Source of the DNA: Rubrivivax sp.
Lineage (GTDB): Bacteria; Pseudomonadota; Gammaproteobacteria; Burkholderiales; Burkholderiaceae_C
Reading direction: 5' to 3'
Assembly (NCBI GenBank): GCA_030681795.1
Contig: JAUXRG010000031.1
Coordinates: 89,547 to 153,546 of the forward strand
Length of the DNA: 64,000 nt
Part shown: positions 10,136 through 20,402 of the stretch, in pieces
Position numbering within the stretch: the stretch's first letter is position 1
How the letters are laid out: every line of letters starts with the position of its first letter
Made by a program: the position numbers and the translations under genes
Notes under the pieces: generated by a model
Seen by the model: only the letters and a program-made list of their open reading frames with translations
Told to the model about the DNA's origin: nothing
Databases searched by the model: none

Positions 10136-11402
10136 ATTCGCTCCCCCCCGGAGCGCCTGCGGCGCTCCCCCCCAGGGGGGCACCGCTGGCGGCCCGGCGA
10201 AGCCGGTTCCGCGGCGGTCGCTTGGTGCAGGGCTGGCACCGGTGGCGCTGGCCATCCTGGTTGGTTTCGCCAGCACCGCGCAGGCGCAGGCCCCGCTGCG
10301 CCTGCTGGTGTGGATCAACGGTGACAAGGGCTACAACGGGCTGCAGAAGGTGGGGGATGCCTTCACCCGAGTGAGCGGCGTGCAGGTGGTGGTGCAGCAC
10401 CCCGAAGGCGCGCCCGACAAGTTCCAGGCCGCGGCGGCGGCCGGCAAGGGCCCCGATATCGTCTGCTGGCCGCACGACCGCGCCGGTGAGTGGGCCAAGT
10501 CCGGCCTCATCGTGCCGGTCAAGCCGCCGCGCCGCGTGCGCGAAGAGATCGAAGACTCGGCCTGGAAGGCCTTCACCTACAAGGGCCAGATCTGGGGCTA
10601 CCCGCTCGCCATCGAAGCCATCGGGCTGATCTACAACAAGGCCCTGGTGGCCACGCCGCCGGCGACGTTCGAGGAAGTCATCGCGCTGGACAGGAAGCTC
10701 GCTGCGCAGGGCAAGAAGGCCATCCTGTGGGACTACAACAAGTCCTTCTTCAGCTGGCCCCTGCTGGCCGGCCCGGGGGGCTTCGTCTTCGGCCGCGACG
10801 CCGCCGGCGAACTCGACCCCCGCGTGGTGGGCGTGAACAACGCCGGCGCGCTGGCCGGCGCGCAGATGCTGGACCGGCTGGTGAAGCAAGGCGTCATGCC
10901 CAAGGGCGCGCGCTACGCCGAGATGGAAGGCCACTTCAACCGCGGCCAGGTGGCGATGATGATCACCGGCCCCTGGGCCTGGGACAACGTCAGGAAGAGC
11001 GGCATCGACTTCGGCGTGGCCGCCGTGCCCAGCGTGAACGGCCAACCCAGCAAGAGCTTCGTCGGCGTGCTCGGCTGCATGATCAGCGCGCCCAGCAAGC
11101 TCAAGGACGTGGCGCGCTATTTTCTCGAGCACCACCTGCTGAAGGTCGAGAGCCTGAAGATCGTCTCGGCCGACGTGCCGCTGGGCACGCCCGCCAACAA
11201 GGCCTATTTCCGCGAGTTGAGCAGCGACCCGCACATCCGGGCCACGATGGCGATTGCCCAGGCTGGCGAGCCCATCCCCAATATCCCCGAGATGGGCCGC
11301 TTCTTCCCGGCCATGGACGCCGCGCTGGAGGCCATCACCAACGGCCGCCAGGCCCCCAAGGACGCGCTCGATGGCGCGGCCGCACGCATGCTGACGAGAT
11401 GA
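10125..11402 (+). CDS. malE: Maltose/maltodextrin periplasmic binding protein
   Basis: 425 residues. Family 1 solute-binding protein: [58 protein letters not shown] and the [10 protein letters not shown] segment are hallmarks of MalE. The hydrophobic signal core is at residues 36-49, with cleavage predicted after AQA near residue 55. The ATG at 10125 lies inside malK (11-bp overlap, translational coupling). Residues 5-30 are encoded by an extragenic repeat (see the repeat at 10141), so the signal peptide has a Pro/Gly-rich leader ending in two arginines. An alternative GTG at codon 40 would leave a signal peptide with no positive charge, which is less likely. Confidence 0.93.
10141..10214 (+). 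repeat. Extragenic GC-rich repeat, copy 1, inside the malE leader
   Basis: A C-run, an inverted repeat (GGAGCGCC-TGC-GGCGCTCC), another C/G run, then a 26-bp block (10189-10214) that is identical to 11523-11548 upstream of malF. Elements of this sort are scattered between genes in many Burkholderiales genomes. Here the malE reading frame runs straight through it. Confidence 0.8.
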
Positions 11403-13090
11403 CCCCCCCCGTAGCGCCTTCGGCGCTCCCCCCCGGGGGGGAGCGAGCCGGACAAGGAACAGTCCCTGCGGACTGTTCCTCGCCGGCGAGCGCTGGCGCC
11501 GTCCCTGGCGCCGGCGCACCCAGCGGCCCGGCGAAGCCGGTTCCGCGGCTGCCGCTTGATGCGGGCCATGCAGCTCTGCCCTGGCTTCGGTGGGCCATCG
11601 CCGGCATCGCTGCGCTGGCCTTGCTGTGGCTGGTATTCAGCCTGTTCGCCGCCGGCCAGCCGATGGTGGCGGTGGGCGCGCTGGCGCTGGGCGGCGCGGC
11701 GCTCTACGTCTATGGCACGGCGCAGTTGGTGGCCTGGAAGTACCTCTTCCCGGGCGTGGCCGGGATGCTGCTGTTCGTGGCTTTCCCGCTGCTGTACACG
11801 GTGCAGATCGGCTTCACCAACTACTCGGCGAGCAACCTGCTGGACTTCGAGCGCGCCCGGGCCTACCTGCTCGACCAGACCGTGGCCGACGAAGACCATG
11901 TCCTGGCCTACACGCTGCACGCCGAGGGCTCGGCGCTGCGCCTGAAGCTGGAGCCGCCCGAGGGTGCCGCCGGCCCGCCGCTGGTGTCGCCGCCGCTGGC
12001 ACTTGACCGCGGCGCGCCGGCCGCGCCCGTGCCCATGCAGCCGCTGGACCGCACGGCGCTGGCCCAGCCGCTGAACCTGCGCGAGCTGCTGCTTCGGCGC
12101 GATGCGCTCGCCGCATTGCAACTGCGCCTGCCCGACGGCCGCGTGATCCGCTACGCCGGCCTGCGCGAGTTCGGCCGCATTGAGCCGCTGTGGCGGGCCC
12201 ACGCCGACGGCTCGCTGACGCAGGTCTTGTCCGGCGCCGTGTATGCGCCCAACCGAGCCACGGGCTTCTTTGAAACCGCACAAGGCGAGCGCATGCAGCC
12301 GGGCTTCAAGGTCGGCATCGGTTTGGCGAACTACAGCCGCATGCTGCTGGACCCCGACTTCCGCGGCCCCTTCGTCAGCATCTTCATCTGGACGGTGCTC
12401 TTCGCCGGCCTCACGGTGCTGTTTTCCACCGCCCTGGGCATGCTGCTGGCGGTGCTGCTGGAGTGGCCCGCGCTCAAGCACCGCACGCTGTACCGCACGC
12501 TGCTTTTCCTGCCCTATGCCGTACCGGGCTTCATCAGCATCCTCGTCTTCAAGGGCTTGTTCAACCAGAATTTCGGCGAGATCAACGCCATCCTGGATGC
12601 GCTCTTGGGCATCCGTCCGGCCTGGTTTGCCGATCCGCTGCTGGCCAAGACGATGATCCTCATCGTCAACACCTGGCTGGGCTACCCGTACATCATGATC
12701 CTGTGCAGCGGGCTCCTCAAGGCGATCCCGGCCGACCTGTACGAGGCCAGCGCGATCGCCGGCGCCAAGCCGCTGACCAACTTCTTCAGGATCACCGCGC
12801 CGCTCATCGCCCGGCCGCTGACGCCGCTGCTGATCAGCGCCTTCGCCTTCAACTTCAACAATTTCGTATTGATCTCGTTGTTGACGGATGGCCGGCCCGA
12901 CTACCTCAATACCAAGCTGCCTGCCGGCACGACGGACATCCTGGTGAGCTACACCTACCGCATCGCCTTCACTGACAGTGGGCAGAATTTCGGCCTGGCG
13001 GCGGCGATCTCGACGCTGATCTTCGTGATGGTGGCGGTGATGGCGATGGTGCAGCTCAGGGTCACGCGGCAAGCCGACACAAAACGATAG
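11399..13090 (+). CDS. malF: Maltodextrin ABC transporter permease, MalF type
   Basis: 563 residues. Its ATG overlaps the malE stop as ATGA, which fixes the start and implies coupling. Residues 1-50 are Pro/Gly/Ala-rich and derive from the second copy of the extragenic repeat. The first membrane span begins near residue 64. After three N-terminal spans a large periplasmic P2-like loop follows (about residues 155-310), the diagnostic feature of MalF, contacting MalE. Then come the permease spans with the cytoplasmic EAA loop ([24 protein letters not shown]). E. coli MalF has 514 residues; the extra length is mostly the repeat-encoded tail. Confidence 0.93.
   Translation: MTPPVAPSALPPGGERAGQGTVPADCSSPASAGAVPGAGAPSGPAKPVPRLPLDAGHAALPWLRWAIAGIAALALLWLVFSLFAAGQPMVAVGALALGGAALYVYGTAQLVAWKYLFPGVAGMLLFVAFPLLYTVQIGFTNYSASNLLDFERARAYLLDQTVADEDHVLAYTLHAEGSALRLKLEPPEGAAGPPLVSPPLALDRGAPAAPVPMQPLDRTALAQPLNLRELLLRRDALAALQLRLPDGRVIRYAGLREFGRIEPLWRAHADGSLTQVLSGAVYAPNRATGFFETAQGERMQPGFKVGIGLANYSRMLLDPDFRGPFVSIFIWTVLFAGLTVLFSTALGMLLAVLLEWPALKHRTLYRTLLFLPYAVPGFISILVFKGLFNQNFGEINAILDALLGIRPAWFADPLLAKTMILIVNTWLGYPYIMILCSGLLKAIPADLYEASAIAGAKPLTNFFRITAPLIARPLTPLLISAFAFNFNNFVLISLLTDGRPDYLNTKLPAGTTDILVSYTYRIAFTDSGQNFGLAAAISTLIFVMVAVMAMVQLRVTRQADTKR
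11403..11548 (+). repeat. Extragenic GC-rich repeat, copy 2, inside the malF N-terminus
   Basis: Starts with a C-run and TAGCGCC-TTC-GGCGCT hairpin like copy 1, and ends with the same 26-bp block (11523-11548). Between them is an insert containing a perfect 10-bp inverted repeat (11456-11465 with 11470-11479, GGAACAGTCC/GGACTGTTCC) and a GGCGCC-rich hairpin. The whole element keeps the malF frame open. Confidence 0.8.
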
Positions 13091-13107
13091 GCAGGAGAAC
13101 CCACGCC

Positions 13108-13998
13108 ATGGCCATCGTCACCGGGAAAAGCCAGCGCTGGCGCGTCTTCGCCGCGCATGCCGGGCTGTGGGTGCTGCTCGCACTCACGCTGTTCCCGCTG
13201 CTGGCGGTGGTGAGCATTTCCCTGCGGCCGGGCAACTTCGCCACCGGTAGCCTGATCCCCAGCACCCTCAGTTTCGAGCATTGGCAACTGGCGTTGGGCA
13301 TCCCGGTCACGCAGCCCGACGGCAGCGTGGTGCAGCCGCCGTTCCCGGTGCTGCTCTGGCTGTGGAACAGCATCAAGATCGCCACCGTTTCGGCCGCACT
13401 CATCGTGGCCATCAGCACCACCGCGGCCTATGCCTTTGCACGTCTGAAATTCGCGCGCAAGCAGACCCTCCTCAACAGCATGCTGCTGCTGCAGATGTTT
13501 CCCGTGGCGGTGGCACTCGTCGCCATCTACGCCATCTTCGAGGGCCTGGGCACGCGGCTGCCCTGGCTGGGCATCGAGACCCATGCCGGCCTCATCGTGG
13601 CCTATCTGGGCGGGGTGGCCATGCACATCTGGACCATCAAGGGCTACTTCGAGACGATTCCCCAGGAGATCGAAGAAAGCGCCAAGGTCGACGGCGCCAC
13701 GCACTGGCAGACCTTCCGCTTCGTGCTGCTGCCGATGGCGGTGCCCATCCTGATGGTGGTGTTCGTGCTGGCTTTCATCGGCACCATCATCGAATACCCG
13801 GTGGCCAGCATCCTGTTGCGCGAGGAACCCAATCTCACGCTCGCCGTGGGCAGCAAGTTCTACCTCTACGAGCAGAAGTACCTGTGGGGCGACTTCGCCG
13901 CCGCTGCGGTGCTGAGCGGCCTGCCCATCACGCTGGTCTTCCTGCTCGCGCAACGCTGGATCGTTTCGGGGTTGACGGCCGGAGGCGTCAAGGGATGA
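13108..13998 (+). CDS. malG: Maltodextrin ABC transporter permease, MalG type
   Basis: 296 residues from the ATG at 13108, with AGGAGAA well placed upstream. It has six predicted membrane spans and the conserved EAA loop for docking on MalK ([23 protein letters not shown]). The first-span/loop/second-span pattern ([25 protein letters not shown] ... [12 protein letters not shown]) is typical MalG. It follows malF after 17 bp and its stop overlaps the start of the next GH13 gene (ATGA), so malKEFG and the enzyme form one transcript. Confidence 0.94.
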   Translation: MAIVTGKSQRWRVFAAHAGLWVLLALTLFPLLAVVSISLRPGNFATGSLIPSTLSFEHWQLALGIPVTQPDGSVVQPPFPVLLWLWNSIKIATVSAALIVAISTTAAYAFARLKFARKQTLLNSMLLLQMFPVAVALVAIYAIFEGLGTRLPWLGIETHAGLIVAYLGGVAMHIWTIKGYFETIPQEIEESAKVDGATHWQTFRFVLLPMAVPILMVVFVLAFIGTIIEYPVASILLREEPNLTLAVGSKFYLYEQKYLWGDFAAAAVLSGLPITLVFLLAQRWIVSGLTAGGVKG

Positions 13999-15641
13999 AG
14001 TCGTTCGTCGTGGCCGCTGCGGCGGCGTTCTCGATCACCGCATTCGCACAGACCGCCATGAACCACGCCAACGCCACCGATCTCGCCCTGGCCGGCACCT
14101 TCGAGGCGCGAGAGCAGGACTGGCGCAACGGCGCCATCGTCTACCAGGTGCTGGTGGACCGCTTCGCACCGGCGGCCGACCTCCAGGCCAAGCGCACGCT
14201 GTACCCGGCGCCCAAGGTATTGCGCCCATGGAGCGAGCTGCCGCAGCGCGGCCGCTACCTGGAGGGCGCCCAGGTCTGGAGCCACGAGATCGACTTCTGG
14301 GGCGGGGACCTGCACAGCCTGCAAGGCAAGCTGGACTATGTGCAACAGCTCGGCGCCGACGTGCTGTATCTCAACCCCATCCACCTGGCCACCACCCATC
14401 ACAAGTACGACGCGCTGGACTACCAGCAGGTCTCGCCCGAATACGGCACGCGCGACGACGTGAGGAAGCTGGCCACCGAGCTGCACCGCCGCGGCATGAA
14501 GCTGGTGCTCGACGGCGTGTTCAACCACATGGGCCGCAACGCGCCGATCTTCCAGGCCGCGCAGGCCGAGTACGCGGCCGAACAGGCCCCCGCGGGGGGC
14601 GGACGCGCAGCGGCCGGGGGCCCCAGCTATCGGGACTGGTTCGTCTTCGGCCCGCAATACGCGGGCGGGGCGCGGACCTGGGCGCTGGCGCAGAACCTGC
14701 CCGAGCTGAACCTCGAGAACGCCCAGGTGCGCGAGTACCTCTATGGCGGCCGCGACTCCGTGGTGCGCAGCTGGCTGCGCGACGGCATCGACGGCTGGCG
14801 GCTGGACGTGGCCTTCGATATCGGGTTCAGGTTTCTCGACGAACTGACCCGCGCCGCGCATGCGGAAAAGCCCGGTTCGCTGGTCATCGGTGAGATCGCC
14901 AACTACCCGCGCGAGTGGTACCCCTCGGTGGACGCGGTGCTGCACTTCACGCTGCGGCAGATCCTGCTCGGCACGGCCGCCGGCCGCATACCCGCGCCCA
15001 CCGCCGGCCGCATGATCAACCGCATGACCGAAGACGCCGGCATCGAGAACATGCTCAAGAGCTGGGTCTATCTCGACAACCACGATACCGAACGGCTGGC
15101 CACGGCGCTGCCCGACGAGCGCCAGCGCCACCTCGCCCAGGTGCTGCAGTTCACGCTGCCGGGCGCGCCCAACCTGTACTACGGCAGCGAGCTCGACATG
15201 ACCGGCGGCGACGACCCCGAGATGCGTGCCCCCATGCGCTGGGACTGGGTGCGCGACGACCCCGAGCCGGGTTCGGCGCAGGCCTGGACGAAGAAGCTCG
15301 TCCAGATGCGCCGCCACCACCGCGCGCTGCGTGTGGGCAATTTCCGCCTCGCCGAAGCCACCAAGCTGCTGGCCTTCGAGCGCTACACCGACCGCGCGGC
15401 GGACACCGTGATCGTGCTCGTCAACCCGTCCACCACCGCCGTGAGCGAGACCGTGCTGCTGACGAATTCGAAACTCATGGACGGCACGCCCATGGTCGAC
15501 ATGCTGGGCAAGCCCGGCGGCGAGCCGATCCAGATCTCGTCGTCGCTGCTGCACGTGGCGGTGGCGCCGCAGGGCTTCCTGGTGCTGCGGCCCGACGTGG
15601 CGACCCGCGGCGGCTACACCAAGTACAAGCGCGTGCAGTAG
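13995..15641 (+). CDS. GH13 amylolytic enzyme (neopullulanase/cyclomaltodextrinase-like), last gene of the mal operon
   Basis: 548 residues; the start overlaps the malG stop (ATGA). An N-terminal signal peptide ([19 protein letters not shown]) suggests periplasmic action, feeding MalE. GH13 motifs: region I DGVFNHM, region [11 protein letters not shown] (nucleophile Asp271), region [12 protein letters not shown] (Glu300), region [10 protein letters not shown] (Asp364). The phrase [11 protein letters not shown] and the NHMG after region I are common in neopullulanase/maltogenic amylases, but the usual N-terminal domain is short here. A Gly/Ala/Pro-rich insertion (about residues 196-210) lies between the third strand and region II. 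The exact product size is uncertain. Confidence 0.88.
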   Translation: MKSFVVAAAAAFSITAFAQTAMNHANATDLALAGTFEAREQDWRNGAIVYQVLVDRFAPAADLQAKRTLYPAPKVLRPWSELPQRGRYLEGAQVWSHEIDFWGGDLHSLQGKLDYVQQLGADVLYLNPIHLATTHHKYDALDYQQVSPEYGTRDDVRKLATELHRRGMKLVLDGVFNHMGRNAPIFQAAQAEYAAEQAPAGGGRAAAGGPSYRDWFVFGPQYAGGARTWALAQNLPELNLENAQVREYLYGGRDSVVRSWLRDGIDGWRLDVAFDIGFRFLDELTRAAHAEKPGSLVIGEIANYPREWYPSVDAVLHFTLRQILLGTAAGRIPAPTAGRMINRMTEDAGIENMLKSWVYLDNHDTERLATALPDERQRHLAQVLQFTLPGAPNLYYGSELDMTGGDDPEMRAPMRWDWVRDDPEPGSAQAWTKKLVQMRRHHRALRVGNFRLAEATKLLAFERYTDRAADTVIVLVNPSTTAVSETVLLTNSKLMDGTPMVDMLGKPGGEPIQISSSLLHVAVAPQGFLVLRPDVATRGGYTKYKRVQ

Positions 15642-15672
15642 GCCCCGGGACCTGCCGCGCGGGGGGGGGGAA

Positions 15673-17220
15673 TCAGCTCATCGTCAACACCGGCGCCCGG
15701 CAATGGCGCTCGATGTACTCGGCATGCGTGGGCATGACCTCCACGCATTGGGCGATCACGCCGCGGATGCTCTGCAGGTACTCGACGATCTCGGGCTCGG
15801 CGATCAGGTCCACCAGCGGGTGGTAGCCCTGCGCCTGCAGGCCCTGGCCGTGCAGCACCTGCAGCCAGGCGACTTCGGCGAACAACTCGCCGGCCTCACG
15901 CACGATGCGCCCGTGGCTGCGGTACAGCGCCATCCTGCGGCGCAGTGACTCGGGCACTTCCATCGTGCGGCAGTGGCGCCAGAAGGGCGTGTCGTCGCGC
16001 TCGGTGAGGTGGTAGTGCAGGATCAGGAAGTCGCGGATTTTCTCGAACTCGAAGCGCGTCTGGCGGTTGTATTCGTCGATGTCGGGGGCGCTGAAGCCGC
16101 GGTCGGGGAAGAAGGTGATGAGCCGCGCGATGGTGCTCTGGATGAGGTGGATGCTGGTGGATTCCAGGGGCTCCATGAAGCCACTGGCCAGGCCCACGGC
16201 CACCACGTTCTTGTTCCAGCCCAGTTTGCGCATGCCGGTCGTGAAGCGCAGCGTGCGCGGTGCGGCCAGGGGCGGCCCGTCCAGGTGGCGCAGCAATATC
16301 GCGGTGGCTTCGTCTTCGCCCATGAAGCGGCTGCAGAAGACATGCCCGTTGCCGGTGCGGTGCTGCAGCGGGATGCGCCACTGCCAGCCCGCGCCATGCG
16401 CCGTGGCGCGGGTGTAGGGGATGAGGGGCGGCACGCTGGCGCAAGGCACGGCGATGGCGCGGTCGCAGGGCAGCCAGTGGCTCCAGTCCTCGTAGCCGGT
16501 CTTCAGCGCCTGCTCGATGAGCAGGCCGGGGAAGCCCGAACAATCGATGAACAGGTCGCCGGCGATGCGCTGGCCGTCCTGCAGCAGCAAGGCGTCGACA
16601 TGCCCGCTGGCGGCGTTGAGCACCACGTCGACGATGCGGCCCTCCACGCGCTGCACGCCGCGCGCCTGGGCGTATTTGCGCAGGTACTGGGCGTACAGCG
16701 CCGCGTCGAAGTGGAAGGCATGCGCGATCTCGGCCAACGGCGAGTTGCCCAGCGAGGCGTCGGCGCGCATGAACTTGCCGGCCTTGGCCGCGGCGCGGTT
16801 GATGGAGTAGGCCTCGAGGTCGCCGGCCTGGCCGGCCTGCTGCAGCTTGTGCCAGTACTGATCGAAACCCACCGTCCACAGGTCCTGGCCGAAGCGGCCG
16901 AAGCCATGCATATAGGTCTCGCCCGGGCGACCCCAGCCGACGAATTCGATGCCCAGCTTGAAGGTGCCCTGGGTTTCGCGCAGGACCTCGTTTTCGTCGA
17001 GCCCCAGCACCTTGTTGAAGAGCTGGATCATCGGGATCGTGGCTTCGCCGACGCCGACGGTGCCGATCTCGTCGCTCTCCACCAGCTTGATGCGGTAGCG
17101 CCCCTGCGGCCCGTCGGGGCCGGGTTCGCACTTCAGCACCTTGGCCAGCGCGGCCGCGGTCATCCAGCCGGCGGTGCCGCCGCCGACGATGACGATGTCC
17201 TGGATCAGCGTGTCGGGCAT
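15673..17220 (-). CDS. Flavin-dependent tryptophan-halogenase family protein (PrnA type)
   Basis: 515 residues, the normal length for the family. FAD-binding GGGTAG motif at residues 13-18, VGEATIP, the FK Lys (Lys88) expected to form the lysine chloramine or hold HOCl, the halogenase signature WQWRIP, and GFMEPLESTS containing the family's conserved Glu. It would need FADH2 from a separate flavin reductase; none is visible here. It lies downstream of and co-oriented with the TonB receptor, separated by a strong terminator hairpin. Genes of this type are often found beside TonB receptors of sugar loci in Xanthomonas and Caulobacter relatives, where their substrate is unknown. Confidence 0.9.
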   Translation of the reverse strand: MPDTLIQDIVIVGGGTAGWMTAAALAKVLKCEPGPDGPQGRYRIKLVESDEIGTVGVGEATIPMIQLFNKVLGLDENEVLRETQGTFKLGIEFVGWGRPGETYMHGFGRFGQDLWTVGFDQYWHKLQQAGQAGDLEAYSINRAAAKAGKFMRADASLGNSPLAEIAHAFHFDAALYAQYLRKYAQARGVQRVEGRIVDVVLNAASGHVDALLLQDGQRIAGDLFIDCSGFPGLLIEQALKTGYEDWSHWLPCDRAIAVPCASVPPLIPYTRATAHGAGWQWRIPLQHRTGNGHVFCSRFMGEDEATAILLRHLDGPPLAAPRTLRFTTGMRKLGWNKNVVAVGLASGFMEPLESTSIHLIQSTIARLITFFPDRGFSAPDIDEYNRQTRFEFEKIRDFLILHYHLTERDDTPFWRHCRTMEVPESLRRRMALYRSHGRIVREAGELFAEVAWLQVLHGQGLQAQGYHPLVDLIAEPEIVEYLQSIRGVIAQCVEVMPTHAEYIERHCRAPVLTMS

Positions 17221-17262
17221 GGTGCCTCCTGGGGGCGGTGGCTTTCGATTGTCGCCAAGAAA

Positions 17263-17295
17263 AAGCCCCTTGCTGGGCGGGCCGGCAAGGGGCTT
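17263..17295 (-). terminator. Rho-independent terminator/attenuator between TonB receptor and halogenase
   Basis: Perfect 11-bp stem (17263-17273 with 17285-17295) and an 11-base loop, followed on the minus strand by TTTTTCTT. It sits 37 bp after the receptor stop and 42 bp before the halogenase start, so only read-through transcripts would express the halogenase from the receptor promoter. Confidence 0.85.
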
Positions 17296-17332
17296 CGAGG
17301 GGGCTGGCACGGCGCACCGCGCCGCGGCCGGA

Positions 17333-20122
17333 TTACAGCTTGTAGTTGAGGCCGAACTGATAGAACTTGCCGTCCTTCTTGCGCTCGACTTCGTTGCTCG
17401 GCAGGTCGCGGTAACGGACGTAGTCGGTGTTGCCCGCGTTGCTGACTTCGATGCGCAAGGCCAGGCCCTTGAGGGCGCCGCTCTGGATCTCGTAGCCGAT
17501 CTGCGCGTCGGTGATGGTTTCGCCCTTGATGTAGGTGAGCCTGCGGTCACCCACGCCGTCGGTCACTTCGCCCACGAAGTCCGAACGCGAACGCGCCGCC
17601 ACCCGCGCCGAGAAGCCCCACTTCTCGAAGTACACACCGTAGTTGGTCACCCGCTTGGACAGGCCGGGCAAGGGGATCGTGCTGGTGGCGACGGCGTCGG
17701 TGGCCAGGCCGGTGGTGGCCAGGTTCAGCGAGCTGGTGGTGTTGGAGAAGCTTGCGAACATGCCGAAGCCGTCCAGCACGCCGGCCACCATGTTCAGCGG
17801 GAGCGAGCCCGAGAGTTCGATGCCCGAGATGTTGCCGCCGCTGCCGTTGACCGGCTGGGTGAACTCGCCCGTCAGGTTGAGGCCGGGCGGAATCACCGTG
17901 CCGGGCGTCACGTAGCGGCTGAAGTCGTAGTTCGTATTCGTGAGGTTCACGATGTACGAGCTGAGCTGCTTGTAGAAGCCGGCCACGCCGATGTAGGCCT
18001 TGGTGCCGAAATATTTCTCGTAGGACAGGTCGACGGCGTTGGCGCGGAAGGGCTTGAGTTCGGGGTTGCCGCCGCCGCCGGTGAGCAAGCCCTTGGTGGC
18101 GTCGTAGCTGAACGAACTGCTGGCACGCATGTCGTCCACCTTGGGCCGCGCCATCACGCGAGCCACCGCGAAACGCACCGTGCCGGAGGCGCCGAAATCG
18201 CTGACCAGGTTCAGGCTGGGCAGGAAGTCGGTGTAGGTGGCGCCGGCGGTGTTGCTGGCGGCCGGGCAGACGACGTCCGAAGCGCAAGTGGTGCGGTCGA
18301 CGTTGTAGGCCGTCGAGCTCTGGTCGGTGGCCACGATCTGCAGGCCGACGTTGCCGCGCAGCGCCAGCCCGGCCACCGTGCCGTCGATATCGCCCTTGGA
18401 GAACAGCGTGGTGACCTTCTCCTTGGTGGTCCAGTCCTTGTTGTAGATGTCCGGGTGGAGCTTGCGCACCACGTCGTAGATCGTGCCCACCGAGGTCGAG
18501 GAATCGAAGGTCGGCACCAGGATGCTGCCGCCGCCGGGTGTGGACACGGCCATGGTGCCGGTGCCCGGCATGGCCACCGAGGCCAGCGGGTCGCTGCCCT
18601 TGATGACCAGGCGACCTTCGGTGAAGGAGCGGGTCTTCTCGCGGTCGGAGAAATGCAGGCCGCCCTCGACATTCACGATGGGCCCGAGCGCGAGGTCGCG
18701 CTTCAGGCTGGCGCGAATGCCGGTGAGCTTGTCGTCGACGTAGGGCAGCTTCGAGTAGCCGGCCTGCGGCGACGTGACGCCACCGCCCCAGCCCTGCACA
18801 TCGGTCAGCTTGATGATGCTGCGGTCGGTGTAGTTCAGGCCCGGCGTGAAATTGCCGGCGCTGGTGAACTGCACCGTATCGAGTTGCGCCGTGCCCAGCG
18901 CGCTTTGTGCGGTGCCCGCCGTGGTCTCGATGATGCCGCCCGTGCGCTCGGCATGGGACTGTGACAGGTCGGTGTTCACCGTCCAGGTGTCACCCAGCTT
19001 GAACTTGTTGTTCCAGCCGATGGAGGACATCTTGTCCTTGGTGGATTCGCTGTCGTTGCGGACCACGCCGCGCACGTTGTTGAAGGTGCCGGCGGTGACG
19101 CTGGTGCCGCTCACCGTGGCTTGCGTGAGCACGCCGGCGGTGTCGTAGTTGCCGCCCACCGCGGGGTTCCAGCTGTCGTTCAGCGGGGCCTGGAAGCCGG
19201 TGCGGCTTTGCACCTTGTCGAACTTGGAGATCAGGACGTCCAGCGTGCTGGTGAAATCCTTGCTGGGCTTGTACTGGAGCGTGGCGCTCCAGCCGTCGCG
19301 CTTGCGGGTTTCCTGGTCGGCCCAGGCGTTGAAGCCGTTGTACGGCACGCTCAGGTCGACGCCGGCGCCGTTGAGCTTGGCCGTGCCGCTGCCCCAGGAC
19401 TCGAAGCGCGAGGTCACGCCGCCGGTTTCATCCAGGCGGGCGAAGCCCAGCGCCACGCCGATGGTGCGGTCGGCGAACTGGTCCACATAGAAGATGCTGA
19501 AGCGGTGGCCGTCGCCTTCGGTGCCCGAGCTGCCCACGTTGAGCTTGCTCTTGCGGTAGGCCAGGGCCACTTCGCGGGCGGGCCGGTCCAGCGGCCGCAC
19601 GGTCTGCATGTCCACCGTGCCCGACAGGCCCTGGCCGACGAGTGCGCCGTCGGGCGTCTTGTAGATCAGCACGCCGTTGATCAGCTCCGACGGGTACTGG
19701 TCGAATTCGGCGCTGCGGCTGTCGCCGGTGCTGGCCTGCTCACGCCCGTTGAGCAGCGTGGTGCCGAAATCGGGCGCCATGCCGCGGATGCTGATCTGCT
19801 GCGCGCGGCCGTCGGTGCGCTGCGCGGCCACTCCAGGCAGGCGCGAGATGGACTCTGCGATGCTGGTATCGGGCAGCTTGCCCAGGTCTTCGGCCGAGAT
19901 CGCCTCGACGATGGAGTCGGCGTTCTTCTTGACGCTGATGGCGCTTTCGATGCCGCGGCGGATGCCGGTGACGACCACCGTCTCGGTCACCTGCGGGGCC
20001 GCGGCGGCCTGCTGGGCCTGCGCCAGGCCGGTGCTGCACAGCAGCGCAGCCACCGCCGCAGCCACCGGGGTGGCTTGCAGCACGGCGCGCGCGCGGCTGC
20101 TCTGGGGGTTGAAGGTCTTCAT
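17333..20122 (-). CDS. TonB-dependent outer-membrane receptor, Xanthomonas/Caulobacter type
   Basis: 929 residues from the ATG at 20122 with AGGAG upstream. Signal peptide ends in AQAQQ (about residue 37). The TonB-interaction region and plug start (ETVVVTGIRRGIESA ... DSIVEAISAEDLGKLPDTSIAESISRLPGV) match the TonB-Xanth-Caul family (TIGR01782), whose known members import maltodextrins, sucrose and other glycans. The rest is the 22-strand barrel, closing in FYQFGLNYKL; the last residue is Leu where Phe is usual. Flanked by alpha-amylase and maltodextrin genes, so an alpha-glucan ligand is the natural inference. Confidence 0.93.
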   Translation of the reverse strand: MKTFNPQSSRARAVLQATPVAAAVAALLCSTGLAQAQQAAAAPQVTETVVVTGIRRGIESAISVKKNADSIVEAISAEDLGKLPDTSIAESISRLPGVAAQRTDGRAQQISIRGMAPDFGTTLLNGREQASTGDSRSAEFDQYPSELINGVLIYKTPDGALVGQGLSGTVDMQTVRPLDRPAREVALAYRKSKLNVGSSGTEGDGHRFSIFYVDQFADRTIGVALGFARLDETGGVTSRFESWGSGTAKLNGAGVDLSVPYNGFNAWADQETRKRDGWSATLQYKPSKDFTSTLDVLISKFDKVQSRTGFQAPLNDSWNPAVGGNYDTAGVLTQATVSGTSVTAGTFNNVRGVVRNDSESTKDKMSSIGWNNKFKLGDTWTVNTDLSQSHAERTGGIIETTAGTAQSALGTAQLDTVQFTSAGNFTPGLNYTDRSIIKLTDVQGWGGGVTSPQAGYSKLPYVDDKLTGIRASLKRDLALGPIVNVEGGLHFSDREKTRSFTEGRLVIKGSDPLASVAMPGTGTMAVSTPGGGSILVPTFDSSTSVGTIYDVVRKLHPDIYNKDWTTKEKVTTLFSKGDIDGTVAGLALRGNVGLQIVATDQSSTAYNVDRTTCASDVVCPAASNTAGATYTDFLPSLNLVSDFGASGTVRFAVARVMARPKVDDMRASSSFSYDATKGLLTGGGGNPELKPFRANAVDLSYEKYFGTKAYIGVAGFYKQLSSYIVNLTNTNYDFSRYVTPGTVIPPGLNLTGEFTQPVNGSGGNISGIELSGSLPLNMVAGVLDGFGMFASFSNTTSSLNLATTGLATDAVATSTIPLPGLSKRVTNYGVYFEKWGFSARVAARSRSDFVGEVTDGVGDRRLTYIKGETITDAQIGYEIQSGALKGLALRIEVSNAGNTDYVRYRDLPSNEVERKKDGKFYQFGLNYKL

Positions 20123-20223
20123 GGGGGGTCTCCTGAGACTCACGGGATCAGCACACTTCCGTCGGCACGGGCGGCAGGCCCACCCCGATCGGGCGACAGG
20201 AACTTGGATTGCGGAGGGCAATA

Positions 20224-20238
20224 TGTACCAAAACTAGA
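20224..20238. promoter_or_regulatory. Weak HexR-like site upstream of the TonB receptor
   Basis: TGTACCAAAACTAGA fits the 15-bp TGTAG-N5-CTACA pattern with two mismatches in the arms. It shares the CAAAA centre with the site at 24648. It lies 102 bp from the receptor start. Low confidence by itself. Confidence 0.3.
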
Positions 20239-20387
20239 TTCGACGGATACCTTCGGAAACCCTAGATCGGTGCGCGCCCGGGCCTCGCCAGGGGCCGCAA
20301 GGGGCGCTCGCCACAGCGCGTTTCTCCCAGGTAAACCACAGGCCACGCACCGGCTCGGGGCCGGGTCTGGGTTGGGGTGTCCGGTTT

Positions 20388-20402
20388 TGTAGCGAAATTA
20401 CA
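20388..20402. promoter_or_regulatory. HexR-like operator upstream of the GH13 amylase
   Basis: TGTAGCGAAATTACA, very close to the HexR consensus (TGTARTNNAATTACA form), 62 bp upstream of the amylase ATG at 20465. It is embedded in the most AT-rich part of the divergent region, as expected for an operator overlapping a promoter. Confidence 0.6.

Noticed and set aside
15655..15672. G-run between the mal operon and the halogenase as a structured element
   Set aside because: A simple homopolymer between convergent genes; no stem or U-run accompanies it, and homopolymer length may be a sequencing uncertainty.
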